The notes under the pieces were generated by a model that was not told where the DNA came from, did no database searches, and saw only the letters and a program-made list of their open reading frames with translations. A program made the translations under genes and the position numbers. Source: Candidatus Synechococcus calcipolaris G9 (GTDB lineage Bacteria > Cyanobacteriota > Cyanobacteriia > Thermosynechococcales > Thermosynechococcaceae). From it: DNA of 64,000 nucleotides. The number at the start of each line of letters is the position of its first letter. The stretch's first letter is position 1. Positions 1 to 8,228 of this stretch are shown in pieces. The stretch spans positions 329,236-393,235 of the forward strand of contig NZ_JAKKUT010000008.1 of NCBI RefSeq assembly GCF_029582805.1. The letters are read 5' to 3'.

Positions 1-1
1 C

Positions 2-103
2 CCAGTGGCACCGGCCCTAGCCAATGCCCTAGCCGATGCAACCGGCGTGCGCTTTCCCCGCTTGCCGCTTCGTCCCGATAAACTCTATGAGTCCCTGATA
101 TAG
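2..103 (+). CDS. C-terminal end of a xanthine dehydrogenase / aldehyde oxidase type molybdenum hydroxylase (partial)
   Basis: Only the last 33 codons are in the window, read in the frame that ends at the TAG at 101-103. The peptide contains APALANALADATGVRFPRLP and then LRPDKLYESL, which resembles the extreme C-terminus of the molybdopterin-binding large subunit of the xanthine dehydrogenase family, where an AIANAI-DATG-R-PL pattern is typical. These enzymes hydroxylate purines or aldehydes in the cytoplasm. The 5' part lies outside the window, so cofactor residues cannot be checked. The assignment rests on a short tail and is moderate. Confidence 0.55.
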   Translation, partial: PVAPALANALADATGVRFPRLPLRPDKLYESLI

Positions 104-121
104 CGATCGCCGCTGGCAGGC

Positions 122-526
122 TTACTTAAGTTGGGGAGATTGAGTCAAAGACCAGTGGTAGTCAATTTCTCCACCCTTGCGCTGCCACTCTTCCTCAAGC
201 TGTTTTTGTTGAGATAACGCCTTCCGTAATTGGACAATGACCCCTTGGACTTGAATATAGGCAGAACTACGAATGTCTAAACTCGGCAATGACACTTGCT
301 CTAAAAGCTGTAGGAGCAGTTCATAGTGAACATGGGACGGCAGGGAAATTGGTAATTCCGTTGATTGAGATGGGCGCACTAGAGAGTGAACCTCCGGGAA
401 AAAAGAATGGAGAAGGCTGATATGCTTTTCATTTATATCATTATGCCCAATAATTCTATGCCCAATGATCAAGTCCGTTAAGTTTAAGGCTTGAGAATTT
501 TCCGGCTGAGAACTGTGACATCCCAA
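122..526 (-). CDS. hypothetical protein, 134 aa
   Basis: An open frame on the minus strand, convergent with the preceding gene. I do not recognise a family. The N-terminal 45 residues are of low similarity to any motif I know. The second half (about residues 60-125) is mostly helical, with heptad-like leucines followed by a charged QKQLEEEWQRKG stretch, so a short coiled coil is possible. There is no signal peptide or membrane segment. Codon use is ordinary for the window. It may be a lineage-specific gene, and the true start could be a later ATG. Confidence 0.45.
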   Translation of the reverse strand: MGCHSSQPENSQALNLTDLIIGHRIIGHNDINEKHISLLHSFFPEVHSLVRPSQSTELPISLPSHVHYELLLQLLEQVSLPSLDIRSSAYIQVQGVIVQLRKALSQQKQLEEEWQRKGGEIDYHWSLTQSPQLK

Positions 527-598
527 GCACCCATGGTAGTTCCATCAAGCAAGCGTATAAAATAACGTTCAGTCCTAGAATATTCAGCCCTTGGGGAA

Positions 599-1525
599 AT
601 GCACCTGATGCTCAGTCAAACTCGCCTCCGTTATGCCTACTATCCAGGCTGTGTAGCCCAGGGGGCCTGCCGGGAATTACACCTGTCTACCCAGGCGATC
701 GCCCCCCTCCTAGATATGGAGTTAATTGAACTGAAACAGGCATCTTGCTGTGGTTCGGGCACATTCAAGGAAGATTCGTGGCTTCTGGAAGATACGGTCA
801 ATGCTCGGAACATTGCCCTAGCGGAAGAGCTAAACTTACCCCTGTTAACCCACTGCAGTACCTGCCAGGGGGTGATTGGCCATGTGGATGAACGCCTTAA
901 GGAGGCCCAAAGCCAACGACCAGAGTATTTGGCTCAGGTTAACCAGTTATTGGACGAGCAGGGGTGTCATCCCTATCGGGGTAGTACGGACGTCAAACAT
1001 ATTCTCTGGGCGATCGTGGGTGATGTGGGACTGGAGACCCTAGGGAAAAAAGTTGTCCGCTCCCTGACCGGCCTGAAATGTGCCGCCTTCTATGGCTGTT
1101 ATCTACTGCGAAGTCAAAAACAACTGCCCTTTGATCATCCCATTCATCCCCAGTCCTTGGAAAATGTCTTTGAGACCCTAGGGGCCACCCCGGTGGACTA
1201 CAACGGCCGCACCCAATGCTGTGGTTGGCCCCTGTCTAGCTACGCCACGGAAGAATCCTTTCGCATGGCAGGACTGCGCCTCAAAGCAGCGATCGCCGCC
1301 GGTGCCGATTGTATTGTCACCCCCTGCCCCCTCTGTCATCTAAATTTAGATTCACGCCAACCGGAAATTGCAAACATTATGGGTGAATCCCTCCAGTTAC
1401 CTATTTTGCATTTACCCCAATTGGTGGGGTTAGCCCTAGGGTTAGAACCAGCCCAATTAGGCCTGGGTAAGCACGTTGTCTCCACCCAGTCAGTTTTAGC
1501 AAAGCTTAAAAACTATAACGCATAG
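599..1525 (+). CDS. HdrB-like CCG-domain protein (heterodisulfide reductase subunit B family)
   Basis: The 308-aa protein carries two cysteine-rich CCG domains. The first has YPGCVAQG, then SCCGSGT, then HCSTCQ; the second has YGCYLL, then QCCGWPLS, then CPLCHLN. This Cx(n)CCGx(n)CxxC arrangement binds a non-cubane [4Fe-4S] cluster in HdrB, GlpC and SdhE-type subunits. In cyanobacteria such proteins occur alone and are thought to act in quinone- or thiol-linked electron transfer; the partner is unknown. No hdrA or hdrC gene is adjacent. The first ATG at 599 is used, but the ATG at 608 would give MLSQTRLRYAYYPGC and is equally plausible. It converges on pheA with a 2-bp gap. Confidence 0.8.
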   Translation: MHLMLSQTRLRYAYYPGCVAQGACRELHLSTQAIAPLLDMELIELKQASCCGSGTFKEDSWLLEDTVNARNIALAEELNLPLLTHCSTCQGVIGHVDERLKEAQSQRPEYLAQVNQLLDEQGCHPYRGSTDVKHILWAIVGDVGLETLGKKVVRSLTGLKCAAFYGCYLLRSQKQLPFDHPIHPQSLENVFETLGATPVDYNGRTQCCGWPLSSYATEESFRMAGLRLKAAIAAGADCIVTPCPLCHLNLDSRQPEIANIMGESLQLPILHLPQLVGLALGLEPAQLGLGKHVVSTQSVLAKLKNYNA

Positions 1526-1527
1526 CT

Positions 1528-2382
1528 CTAAATATATAGATAATGATAACTGCCAAAAATCTTTAGAGTGTCCGTATAGGCCGCTAGTGCTTCTACGCCC
1601 TCAGCAATGGTGGCGGCGCGGCCATTCACCTCGAGATCTAGGAAAAATACATAATCCCCTAAGGCCCGCTTACTGGGGCGGGATTCAATACGAGAAAGAT
1701 TTATTTGGCGATCGCCCAACAGATTCAGGGACTTGACTAGGGAGCCGGGTTCATTGGTCTTGAGACTAAAGGCCAGGGAGGTATGGCTATCATCCGGCCC
1801 CGGTAAACCATCCCCTTGACTGCGGCTGAGAATCCAAAACCGGGTACAGTTGTGGGCAAAGTCTTGAATATCCGTCGCTAAAATTGGCAGATTATGGAGA
1901 GAGGCCGCCCAAGGGGCCGCGATCGCCGCCGCAGTGTTATCCTCCTGAACATAGACCAAGCCTTCAGTAGTGGAGGTCATTAACCGTTGCTCGGCCCAGG
2001 GTAACTGTTGTTGCAACCACTGTTGACATTGACCCAAGGCTTGGGGATGGGAGTAAATGATTTTAATCTGCTCTAGACCCGTAGCATGGGTAATGAGGGT
2101 GTTGGCAATGGGACGAACGATGGCATGTTGAATGTGAAGATCCGGCCCCTGCCATAGGGCATCTAGGGTCATATTCACACTACCTTCCACAGAATTTTCA
2201 CTGGGCACAATGGCCAAATCTGTCTCGCCAAGGGCAAGGGCCTTTAACGTGGCGGGAATACTTGAATAGCTGTGTAATTCAACTGTTTGATCCTGTGTTT
2301 TAGTTAGCCATTGGGCACAAGCTTTGGCCGCTTCTTCGCTGTAGGTTCCGGCTGGGCCTAGATGGGCAAGGGATAGGGCCAT
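1528..2382 (-). CDS. pheA: prephenate dehydratase
   Basis: This 284-aa enzyme converts prephenate to phenylpyruvate in phenylalanine synthesis. It opens with LAHLGPAGTYSEEAA, the signature of the prephenate-binding periplasmic-protein-like fold. It also has VPSENSVEGSV (substrate loop) and NCTRFWIL (the catalytic TRF motif). Residues about 200-275 form an ACT domain including ESRPSKRALGDYVFFLDL, where phenylalanine binds to inhibit the enzyme. There is no chorismate mutase domain, so it is the monofunctional type usual in cyanobacteria. Length is normal for the family. Confidence 0.95.
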   Translation of the reverse strand: MALSLAHLGPAGTYSEEAAKACAQWLTKTQDQTVELHSYSSIPATLKALALGETDLAIVPSENSVEGSVNMTLDALWQGPDLHIQHAIVRPIANTLITHATGLEQIKIIYSHPQALGQCQQWLQQQLPWAEQRLMTSTTEGLVYVQEDNTAAAIAAPWAASLHNLPILATDIQDFAHNCTRFWILSRSQGDGLPGPDDSHTSLAFSLKTNEPGSLVKSLNLLGDRQINLSRIESRPSKRALGDYVFFLDLEVNGRAATIAEGVEALAAYTDTLKIFGSYHYLYI

Positions 2383-2661
2383 TAAGATATTGACAACCTA
2401 TAAAAACTATCACCGTAATTATATCCAACCCACAGATAGGGCGATCGCTAAAACAGACCTGTGTTCTCATTAGTGTTATCATTAGTGTTATCATTAAAGA
2501 ATAAATAAGATTGACGACAGCAATTGATGAAAAGTTTTACTATTCCCAAAAAGTATTGCGCTGTCCCATCAACCATTTGAGTTAAGTTAAAGCCGTTTTA
2601 GTCTATACAAGATTCTGAGCAACAGGAATCCGAAAAAACATTCTGGTAATGAGGTACGGAT
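2383..2661. other. 279-bp divergent intergenic region with a short tandem repeat
   Basis: This region lies between the divergent pheA and hemerythrin genes and should contain both promoters. A perfect 12-bp tandem repeat, attagtgttatc, occupies 2469-2480 and 2481-2492, with a third partial unit following. A possible -35 TTGACG lies at about 2511. No tRNA or riboswitch is apparent. Confidence 0.5.
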
Positions 2662-3117
2662 ATGACCGATATGGATCATTTAGCATGGCAAGACCAGTAT
2701 GCCTTAGGCCATGGTGAAATTGATCAACAGCATCGAGCACTGCTCAGTTTATTAAGGCATCTCAGACAGGCGATCGCAACCTCTGTCGATTCCACCACTA
2801 TAGAAAACAGCCTTCAAGAAATCGTCAATGAAACCCTGAACCACTTTCGGGATGAAGAGAAACTGATGGGGGGCAGCAACTACCCAGGGTATTTGGGACA
2901 CAGGGCAGCCCACCAAAATCTTGAGGCAGCTATGGGAAAATTAGTTGCTACCTTTGAGGCAGATCCAGCTAGCTTTACCCTAGAGACAGTCGCAGCCTTG
3001 GGGGAACTTATCTTGCACCATATTTGTGAAGAGGATCAACCCATGGTGCAATTTCTCAACGCTCCAGATGCCACAGCCGCTACTGAAGGCAAATTGACCG
3101 CCGCCAGCCTTTTCTAG
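2662..3117 (+). CDS. bacteriohemerythrin
   Basis: This 151-aa protein has the complete di-iron ligand set of hemerythrins: His24 (in DQQHRAL), His61 and Glu65 (HFRDE), His80 and His84 (HRAAH), and His120 with Asp125 (HICEED). It starts with the usual LAWQDQYALGH-EID segment. Such single-domain proteins bind O2 reversibly at a carboxylate-bridged di-iron site and serve in oxygen storage, delivery or sensing in the cytoplasm. The C-terminal 25 residues extend past the fold and are alanine-rich. The start ATG at 2662 follows a weak gaggta ribosome site. It is transcribed divergently from pheA. Confidence 0.92.
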   Translation: MTDMDHLAWQDQYALGHGEIDQQHRALLSLLRHLRQAIATSVDSTTIENSLQEIVNETLNHFRDEEKLMGGSNYPGYLGHRAAHQNLEAAMGKLVATFEADPASFTLETVAALGELILHHICEEDQPMVQFLNAPDATAATEGKLTAASLF

Positions 3118-3237
3118 CGGTTTCGTCCTAATTGGAGATATTTCTTAGATATTGGCGGATACGGGCGCAGTTTGGGCCCATAATATGGCAGACTTTTGAA
3201 GAACATTACGTCATCCTACTCGTCGTTAAATTTTTCC

Positions 3238-5379
3238 ATGACTCAACCGAAGCGTGCATTAATTACGGGCATTACTGGCCAAGATGGCTCTTACTTAACG
3301 GAATTGCTGCTCGATAAGGGGTATGAAGTCCATGGCATTATCCGACGCACCTCCACCTTCAACACCGATCGCATTGATCACGTTTACGAAGACCCCCATA
3401 AAGAGTCTGCGAAGTTATTACTCCACTACGGTGATTTAACGGACGGAGCCACCCTGCGGCGCATCTTAGAAATGGCTCGGCCCGATGAAATTTATAATTT
3501 GGGTGCCCAATCCCATGTGCGAGTGAGTTTTGATGCCCCAGAATATACGGTGGATACCGTTGCCATGGGTACATTGCGGCTTTTAGAAGCAGTGCGGGAT
3601 TACCAACAGCGCACGAGCATTCCGGTGCGATTTTATCAAGCGGGTTCCTCCGAGATGTTTGGCCTCGTCCAGGCAGTTCCCCAGAGTGAAACCACACCCT
3701 TTTATCCTCGCAGTCCCTACGCTTGCGCCAAGGTCTATGCCCACTGGCAAACGGTGAACTATCGGGAAGCCTACGATATTTTTGCTTGTAACGGTATTTT
3801 GTTTAACCATGAATGCGTCACGGCCGAAACGCCGGTCATTATCCGCAAAGATGGCCTCATTGATATTGTGCCCATTGAAGATATGGTTCCCCATCGCACC
3901 AGCGCGGAACATGGTCATCGCTACACCACGGATGTGCCCCTAGGCGATCGCTTTCAGGTTTGGGATGCCCAGGGCTGGACAGACGTGACCTGCATGACGG
4001 CAACCTGGAATGGGGCCAAACAACGTGCCAATAAGCAGGTGCATCGAATTGCGGCCCGGGGAGCAATTTATCAGGCCACCAGTGAGCATCAGGTTTTTAT
4101 CCAAGGGGAAAATGGAGCGATCGCCCAACCCGCAGGAGACGTTAAAGTTGGTGATGCCTTGGCATTGATTGAGTTACCCCCAGCAACGGAGCAGCTAGAT
4201 TTAACCCAGTCTGAAGCCTGGTTGCTGGGCATTTTAGCGGCGGAGGGTTATGTTACCGAAGAGGGCAAGGTGACTGCCACCAATCAAGATGAGACCCTCT
4301 TAGGACGGATTGGGGCAACGTGGCGGAAGGTTACCGGGGGCTACTGCACCCACCATCAAACCCAAAGTGGTTTTGAGAATGGCCGACCCGTCATCCAACT
4401 CCACTTGAATGGAAATCGGGCCTATGGTCGCTATATTCGCGAATCCCTTTATACGCGGTCAGGTTACAAACGCATTCCCAAACGAATTTTGAATGGAGGG
4501 GAACCAGAGCGACTTGCCTTTCTAGAGGGGTTTAATGCTGGGGATGGTCTGAAAAGTACCCCCTGTACCTACGAATTTCAAGGATTTCGCACCGCTTCAG
4601 CCGTGATGGCAGCCGGACTGTACTGGCTAGTGACGACCACACTTCAACAACGGATTACCCTGTGTACCGAGGATCGGGATGGGCGATTATACTACCAACT
4701 CAATCTCAATTCCCCGGATGTTGTTGGTCAACAGGGACAACATTTACGCAAGCCTACTGAGGAAGTAGTAAAGGCAAATCCTATTGATTACGATGGCTGG
4801 CTCTTTGATTTTGCAACCACCTCAGGAACCTTCCATGCTGGGGTGGGCCAAGGTTGGATCCACAATTCACCGCGACGAGGGGAGACCTTCGTTACCCGCA
4901 AAATTACCCGCGCCCTCGCTCGGATTGTGTTTGGTCTACAAAAGAAAATTTACCTGGGCAACTTAGATGCCAAGCGAGATTGGGGCTATGCCAAGGATTA
5001 TGTTGAGGCCATGTGGCTGATGCTGCAACAGGAACGGCCCGATGACTATGTGATTGCCACGGGGGAAACCCATTCCGTGCGGGAGTTTTTAGAGACCGCC
5101 TTTGGTTTGGTCAATCTCAACTGGGAAGACTACGTGGAATTTGACCCGCGTTACCTGCGCCCAGCGGAGGTGGAGCTTTTGATTGGGGATTCCAGCAAAG
5201 CTCAAACCCAATTAAATTGGAAACCCTCGGTGACATTTAGGGAATTAGTAAAAATCATGGTGACAGCGGATCTGCGGGCGGTGGAGCGGTCTAAAAATGG
5301 ATCATCTACCGATGAAAATACGCCGGAGTCAGTTCTGGATATTGTGGCCAGTCGTCAACTCATTAGTAAAGCTGACTAA
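3238..5379 (+). CDS. gmd: GDP-mannose 4,6-dehydratase interrupted by an intein
   Basis: The extein is a short-chain dehydrogenase of about 362 aa that converts GDP-D-mannose to GDP-4-keto-6-deoxy-D-mannose. It has the NADP-binding GITGQDGSYL loop near the N-terminus and the catalytic Tyr-Lys in SPYACAKVYAHW. After FACNGILFNHE the reading frame enters a 351-residue intein and resumes with SPRRGETFVTRK. Joined, these give the invariant GMD motif NHESPRRG. I chose ATG 3238 (MTQPKRALITGITG) because family members start there; the upstream in-frame ATG at 3196 adds 14 atypical residues. fcl follows after 9 bp, so the two probably form one operon for GDP-L-fucose used in surface polysaccharide. Confidence 0.95.
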   Translation: MTQPKRALITGITGQDGSYLTELLLDKGYEVHGIIRRTSTFNTDRIDHVYEDPHKESAKLLLHYGDLTDGATLRRILEMARPDEIYNLGAQSHVRVSFDAPEYTVDTVAMGTLRLLEAVRDYQQRTSIPVRFYQAGSSEMFGLVQAVPQSETTPFYPRSPYACAKVYAHWQTVNYREAYDIFACNGILFNHECVTAETPVIIRKDGLIDIVPIEDMVPHRTSAEHGHRYTTDVPLGDRFQVWDAQGWTDVTCMTATWNGAKQRANKQVHRIAARGAIYQATSEHQVFIQGENGAIAQPAGDVKVGDALALIELPPATEQLDLTQSEAWLLGILAAEGYVTEEGKVTATNQDETLLGRIGATWRKVTGGYCTHHQTQSGFENGRPVIQLHLNGNRAYGRYIRESLYTRSGYKRIPKRILNGGEPERLAFLEGFNAGDGLKSTPCTYEFQGFRTASAVMAAGLYWLVTTTLQQRITLCTEDRDGRLYYQLNLNSPDVVGQQGQHLRKPTEEVVKANPIDYDGWLFDFATTSGTFHAGVGQGWIHNSPRRGETFVTRKITRALARIVFGLQKKIYLGNLDAKRDWGYAKDYVEAMWLMLQQERPDDYVIATGETHSVREFLETAFGLVNLNWEDYVEFDPRYLRPAEVELLIGDSSKAQTQLNWKPSVTFRELVKIMVTADLRAVERSKNGSSTDENTPESVLDIVASRQLISKAD
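3814..4866 (+). other. intein with LAGLIDADG homing-endonuclease domain inside gmd
   Basis: This is an in-frame 351-residue insertion. It begins with Cys1 (CVTAETPVI, block A) and has a block-B-like ATSEHQVF. Two dodecapeptide motifs follow, WLLGILAAEGYV and AFLEGFNAGDGL, which mark a LAGLIDADG endonuclease. It ends in FHAGVGQGWIHN, the C-terminal splicing block with penultimate His and terminal Asn. The +1 extein residue is Ser. All residues for class 1 splicing are therefore present, and the uninterrupted frame suggests activity. In the first dodecapeptide the usual acidic Asp is Glu (AAEG), which may still be functional. GC content matches the host gene. Confidence 0.93.
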
Positions 5380-5388
5380 CCTAAACCT

Positions 5389-6327
5389 ATGCGTAATCTC
5401 TCAGATACAAAGATTTTGGTGACGGGGGGGGCTGGATTCCTAGGGCAGCAGGTTGTCGCCCAATTACTTCAGCAGGGAGCAACTAAAGAAAATATCACCC
5501 TTCCGCGATCGCGGGATTGGGATTTACGCTCCCTGGAGGCCTGTCAACAAGCGGTTCAGAATCAAGATTTAGTCATTCACCTAGCAGCCCATGTGGGCGG
5601 CATTGGCCTCAATCAAGCCAAGCCAGGGGAACTGTTCTACGACAATTTGATGATGGGGGCCCAACTGATTCATTCGGCTTACCAGGTGGGGGTGAGGAAG
5701 TTTGTGTGCGTGGGTACGATTTGCGCCTACCCTAAGTTTACTCCGGTCCCCTTCAAGGAAGCGGATCTCTGGAATGGCTACCCAGAGGAAACCAATGCCC
5801 CCTACGGAATTGCTAAAAAAGCCCTTTTAGTGCAGCTTCAAGCCTATCGACAGCAGTACGGGTTTAATGGCATCTATCTATTGCCCGTCAACCTCTACGG
5901 TCCCCGTGATAACTTTGATCCGAAAAGTTCCCATGTGATTCCGGCTCTGATCCGCAAAGTCTACGAAGCCCAACAACGGGGCGATCTCACCCTATCTGTC
6001 TGGGGAGATGGCAGTCCCACCCGGGAATTTCTCTATGTGGATGACGCGGCCCGGGGGATTGTCACCGCGGCGATCGCCTACGGGGGAGCCGAACCGGTGA
6101 ACTTAGGAACCGGCGAAGAAATTACCATCAAAGATCTGGTGATGCTGATCTGTGAATTAATGGAGTTCAGGGGTGAAATTGTCTGGCAAACCGATAAGCC
6201 TAATGGCCAACCCCGGCGGTGCTTAGATACGGAGCGGGCAAAGGACTATTTTAACTTTGAGGCGGAGGTCTATCTACGGGAAGGGTTAAGGCGCACGATT
6301 GAATGGTATCGTCAAAACCCGAGTTAG
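5389..6327 (+). CDS. fcl: GDP-L-fucose synthase
   Basis: This 312-aa epimerase/reductase turns GDP-4-keto-6-deoxymannose into GDP-L-fucose with NADPH. It has the Rossmann loop [13 protein letters not shown], the fucose-synthase segment [13 protein letters not shown], the catalytic Tyr-Lys pair in [12 protein letters not shown], and [11 protein letters not shown]. The length fits the family (about 310-320 aa). It lies 9 bp after gmd on the same strand, which makes the two-step GDP-fucose pathway complete in one operon. Confidence 0.95.
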   Translation: MRNLSDTKILVTGGAGFLGQQVVAQLLQQGATKENITLPRSRDWDLRSLEACQQAVQNQDLVIHLAAHVGGIGLNQAKPGELFYDNLMMGAQLIHSAYQVGVRKFVCVGTICAYPKFTPVPFKEADLWNGYPEETNAPYGIAKKALLVQLQAYRQQYGFNGIYLLPVNLYGPRDNFDPKSSHVIPALIRKVYEAQQRGDLTLSVWGDGSPTREFLYVDDAARGIVTAAIAYGGAEPVNLGTGEEITIKDLVMLICELMEFRGEIVWQTDKPNGQPRRCLDTERAKDYFNFEAEVYLREGLRRTIEWYRQNPS

Positions 6328-6482
6328 GCGGCTTCAGCTATCGGTAAGGCTTGGTAGGAAAGTATTCTGAGTGAGAATATCAGGTAGTCGTAGGCTCCTT
6401 CTAGAAGCTCCATTGATTCTGACCCGACAGCTAATTTTTTATTGACTAAAATGGGAATGCACTTCACGACCGATCAGTAACT

Positions 6483-6668
6483 ATGTTAGAAGATAAACAA
6501 AAGAGAATAGTGGTTGCACCTCAGCCATCACTGGTTTCACACTCTTCACTACCACCTAATCGCGTTATTAGTGTTGAGCTAGAGGATGGGGAGGATGTCG
6601 AATGGATGTGGATGGCACTACCTGACGGTACAAAGTACGTCAGTGGATATACCATTGTCAAAAAATAA
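6483..6668 (+). CDS. small hypothetical protein, 61 aa
   Basis: The frame starts at ATG 6483 and stops 5 bp before the next frame. The C-terminal half (VELEDGEDVEWMWMALPD, then GTKYVSGYTIVKK) looks like a compact beta fold. I recall similar short cyanobacterial proteins but no function. Its position directly before a toxin-antitoxin pair suggests it belongs to the same mobile cassette group, which is inference only. Confidence 0.5.
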   Translation: MLEDKQKRIVVAPQPSLVSHSSLPPNRVISVELEDGEDVEWMWMALPDGTKYVSGYTIVKK

Positions 6669-6727
6669 AGCAGATGGTTCTAGCGCAGTGCATTGCTGCG
6701 ATTATCTACGATCTTAAGGACGATAGA

Positions 6728-6955
6728 ATGAGAGTCTCCATTATCAATGAAGTGATCAAGCAGCTAGAAGTAATGCCGCAGCACCTACAACAACAAGTGC
6801 TTGAATTTACTCAAGCGTTAGCAACATCTGAAGTTCGAGGAACTCCAGGGCAACAATTGCTATGTTTTGCAGGTTCAATCCCTCCAGAGGATCTCCAATT
6901 AATGCGTGAGGCAATCGAGCAAGATTGTGAGCGGATAGATATTGATGGGTGGTAG
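6728..6955 (+). CDS. putative VapB-type antitoxin
   Basis: From ATG 6728 this encodes 75 aa beginning MRVSIINEVIKQLEVMPQ. That resembles the short helical antitoxins (DUF2281-like, in which a leading helix is followed by LP..LQ.EVLDF) found beside PIN-domain toxins. The acidic C-terminus (REAIEQDCERIDIDGW) fits a toxin-binding tail. The frame is open back to ATG 6674, which would add 18 residues. Its stop lies inside the start of the downstream PIN gene (11-bp overlap), so the two are translationally coupled as a toxin-antitoxin operon. Confidence 0.65.
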   Translation: MRVSIINEVIKQLEVMPQHLQQQVLEFTQALATSEVRGTPGQQLLCFAGSIPPEDLQLMREAIEQDCERIDIDGW

Positions 6956-7334
6956 GTTTTTGCTCGATACCAACATCGTTATTGCACTTTTTGCAGACGA
7001 GGTGATCGTCAAAGACAATCTTGCTCAAGCTAGTGAAGTTTTCATTCCAAGCATTGTCATTGGTGAGCTGTGTTATGGAGCCAGAAAGTCAGGACGAGTT
7101 AAAGCAAACTTAGCAAGAGTTGATAAATTAGTTGCTGGTAGCACAATATTGGTATGTGATGCTGAAACGGCTCAGCAATATGGCGAAGTTAAGAATAACT
7201 TGAGGCTCAAGGGTCGCCCACTGCCTGAGAATGATGTCTGGATTGCAGCCCTTGTCCTACAGCATGATCTGATTCTGATAACACGAGATAACCATTTTCA
7301 AGAAGTGGAGAATCTGCAAATCGTAGTGTGGTGA
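6945..7334 (+). CDS. vapC: PIN-domain ribonuclease toxin, VapC family
   Basis: This ~129-aa protein starts MGGRFLLDTNIVIALF, with the first PIN acidic residue in LLDTN. Further acidic positions are the Glu of IVIGELCYGA, the Asp in PENDVWIAAL and the Asp in LITRDNHF. VapC toxins are Mg2+-dependent RNases that cut tRNA or rRNA and are inhibited by the partner antitoxin encoded just upstream. A TTG at 6942 immediately precedes the ATG; I prefer the ATG. It overlaps the antitoxin gene by 11 bp. Confidence 0.88.
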   Translation: MGGRFLLDTNIVIALFADEVIVKDNLAQASEVFIPSIVIGELCYGARKSGRVKANLARVDKLVAGSTILVCDAETAQQYGEVKNNLRLKGRPLPENDVWIAALVLQHDLILITRDNHFQEVENLQIVVW

Positions 7335-7342
7335 GTAAAGCC

Positions 7343-7443
7343 GCCGCATAACAACCCGGTCGGAGCGGACTGTCGAAAGTCTCCGGTATAGATACCAAGA
7401 TTGCTGACAGCCGATCAACCGGAATGTTCGACGCTCAGTTGTC
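7343..7443. repeat. attC-like repeat after the toxin gene
   Basis: The sequence right after the vapC stop begins cataacaacccggtcgg and ends ttcgacgctcagttgt. This resembles the ends of the attC-like (integron-cassette-style) repeats often found after toxin-antitoxin genes in cyanobacteria. Related text, gttgcggtcgaacgttag, occurs at about 8190-8207 on the far side of the Uma2 gene. The inner part contains a small hairpin ggta-taga-tacc. No integron integrase is in the window. Assignment is tentative. Confidence 0.3.
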
Positions 7444-7555
7444 TATGGGGTAACACCATTGAAGAATTAGTCGTTGTATTTAGGTGCAGTCAGGGGTTCA
7501 GAGAATTATTGAGGAGAAGATTTTAAGCTTATGGACAGACAATACGGCTTTAGAC

Positions 7556-8119
7556 TCACTCTCTTAACCAGTTAAATAGAGCTTCTACGGTGAGGTTAAA
7601 GTCTTTAGCAAATTCTGGTACTGGCAATCGTGCCTTTGGTTCATCATAGGCAGTCGTTGGTTGATCGGGTAGATAAACAAAAACTGATTGCTTATCTGGA
7701 TCAATCAGCCAGCCCATCTGAGTTCCATGCGTGAGGCAGTACAGGATATTTTTGATGACTTTAGTTTGGCTCTGCTCAGGTGAAAGAATTTCGATGGTCC
7801 AATCTGGAGCAATGGAAAAAACATTTGCAACCCTACCATTTTCCTTGCGTGGAATTCGATTCCACAGAAATACAGCAATATCAGGTACGGTTGAGCGTCC
7901 GCCAAAAGTACAACGCAACTCTGTGAAAGCCCGTGCAGTCTGTTTGGGTTTTACAGCCAAATTAATTGCAGGTGCTAATTCAGTCTGGATTACGCTGTGC
8001 TCTCCTTGTGGCATTGGTTTCTGGATGATCAGTCCGTCAATGTACTCGCTGGCGGGTTTTGTCTCCGGCAACTGTAAAAAATTCTCTAGTGTAAGGGGTT
8101 TAGTAAAACTTTGCACCAT
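7556..8119 (-). CDS. Uma2 family (DUF820) putative endonuclease
   Basis: This 187-aa protein opens LTLENFLQLPETKPASEYIDG, the usual Uma2 start. It also has VPDIAVFLW (PD motif), DWTIEILSPEQSQTKV and the GWLIDPDKQSVFVY core of the PD-(D/E)XK-like fold. Uma2 genes are greatly expanded in cyanobacteria and most have no tested role. It is flanked on both sides by attC-like sequence and transcribed against its neighbours, so it may be a captured cassette. Confidence 0.85.
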   Translation of the reverse strand: MVQSFTKPLTLENFLQLPETKPASEYIDGLIIQKPMPQGEHSVIQTELAPAINLAVKPKQTARAFTELRCTFGGRSTVPDIAVFLWNRIPRKENGRVANVFSIAPDWTIEILSPEQSQTKVIKNILYCLTHGTQMGWLIDPDKQSVFVYLPDQPTTAYDEPKARLPVPEFAKDFNLTVEALFNWLRE

Positions 8120-8228
8120 TTTAAGATTCCCTTAAGAGAAGCAGGCTATTACTAGTTTATTGGTTATTCTACAGGTACATTAGGTCGTTGTTGCGGTCGA
8201 ACGTTAGCGTGATCCATGGAGGTATCCT

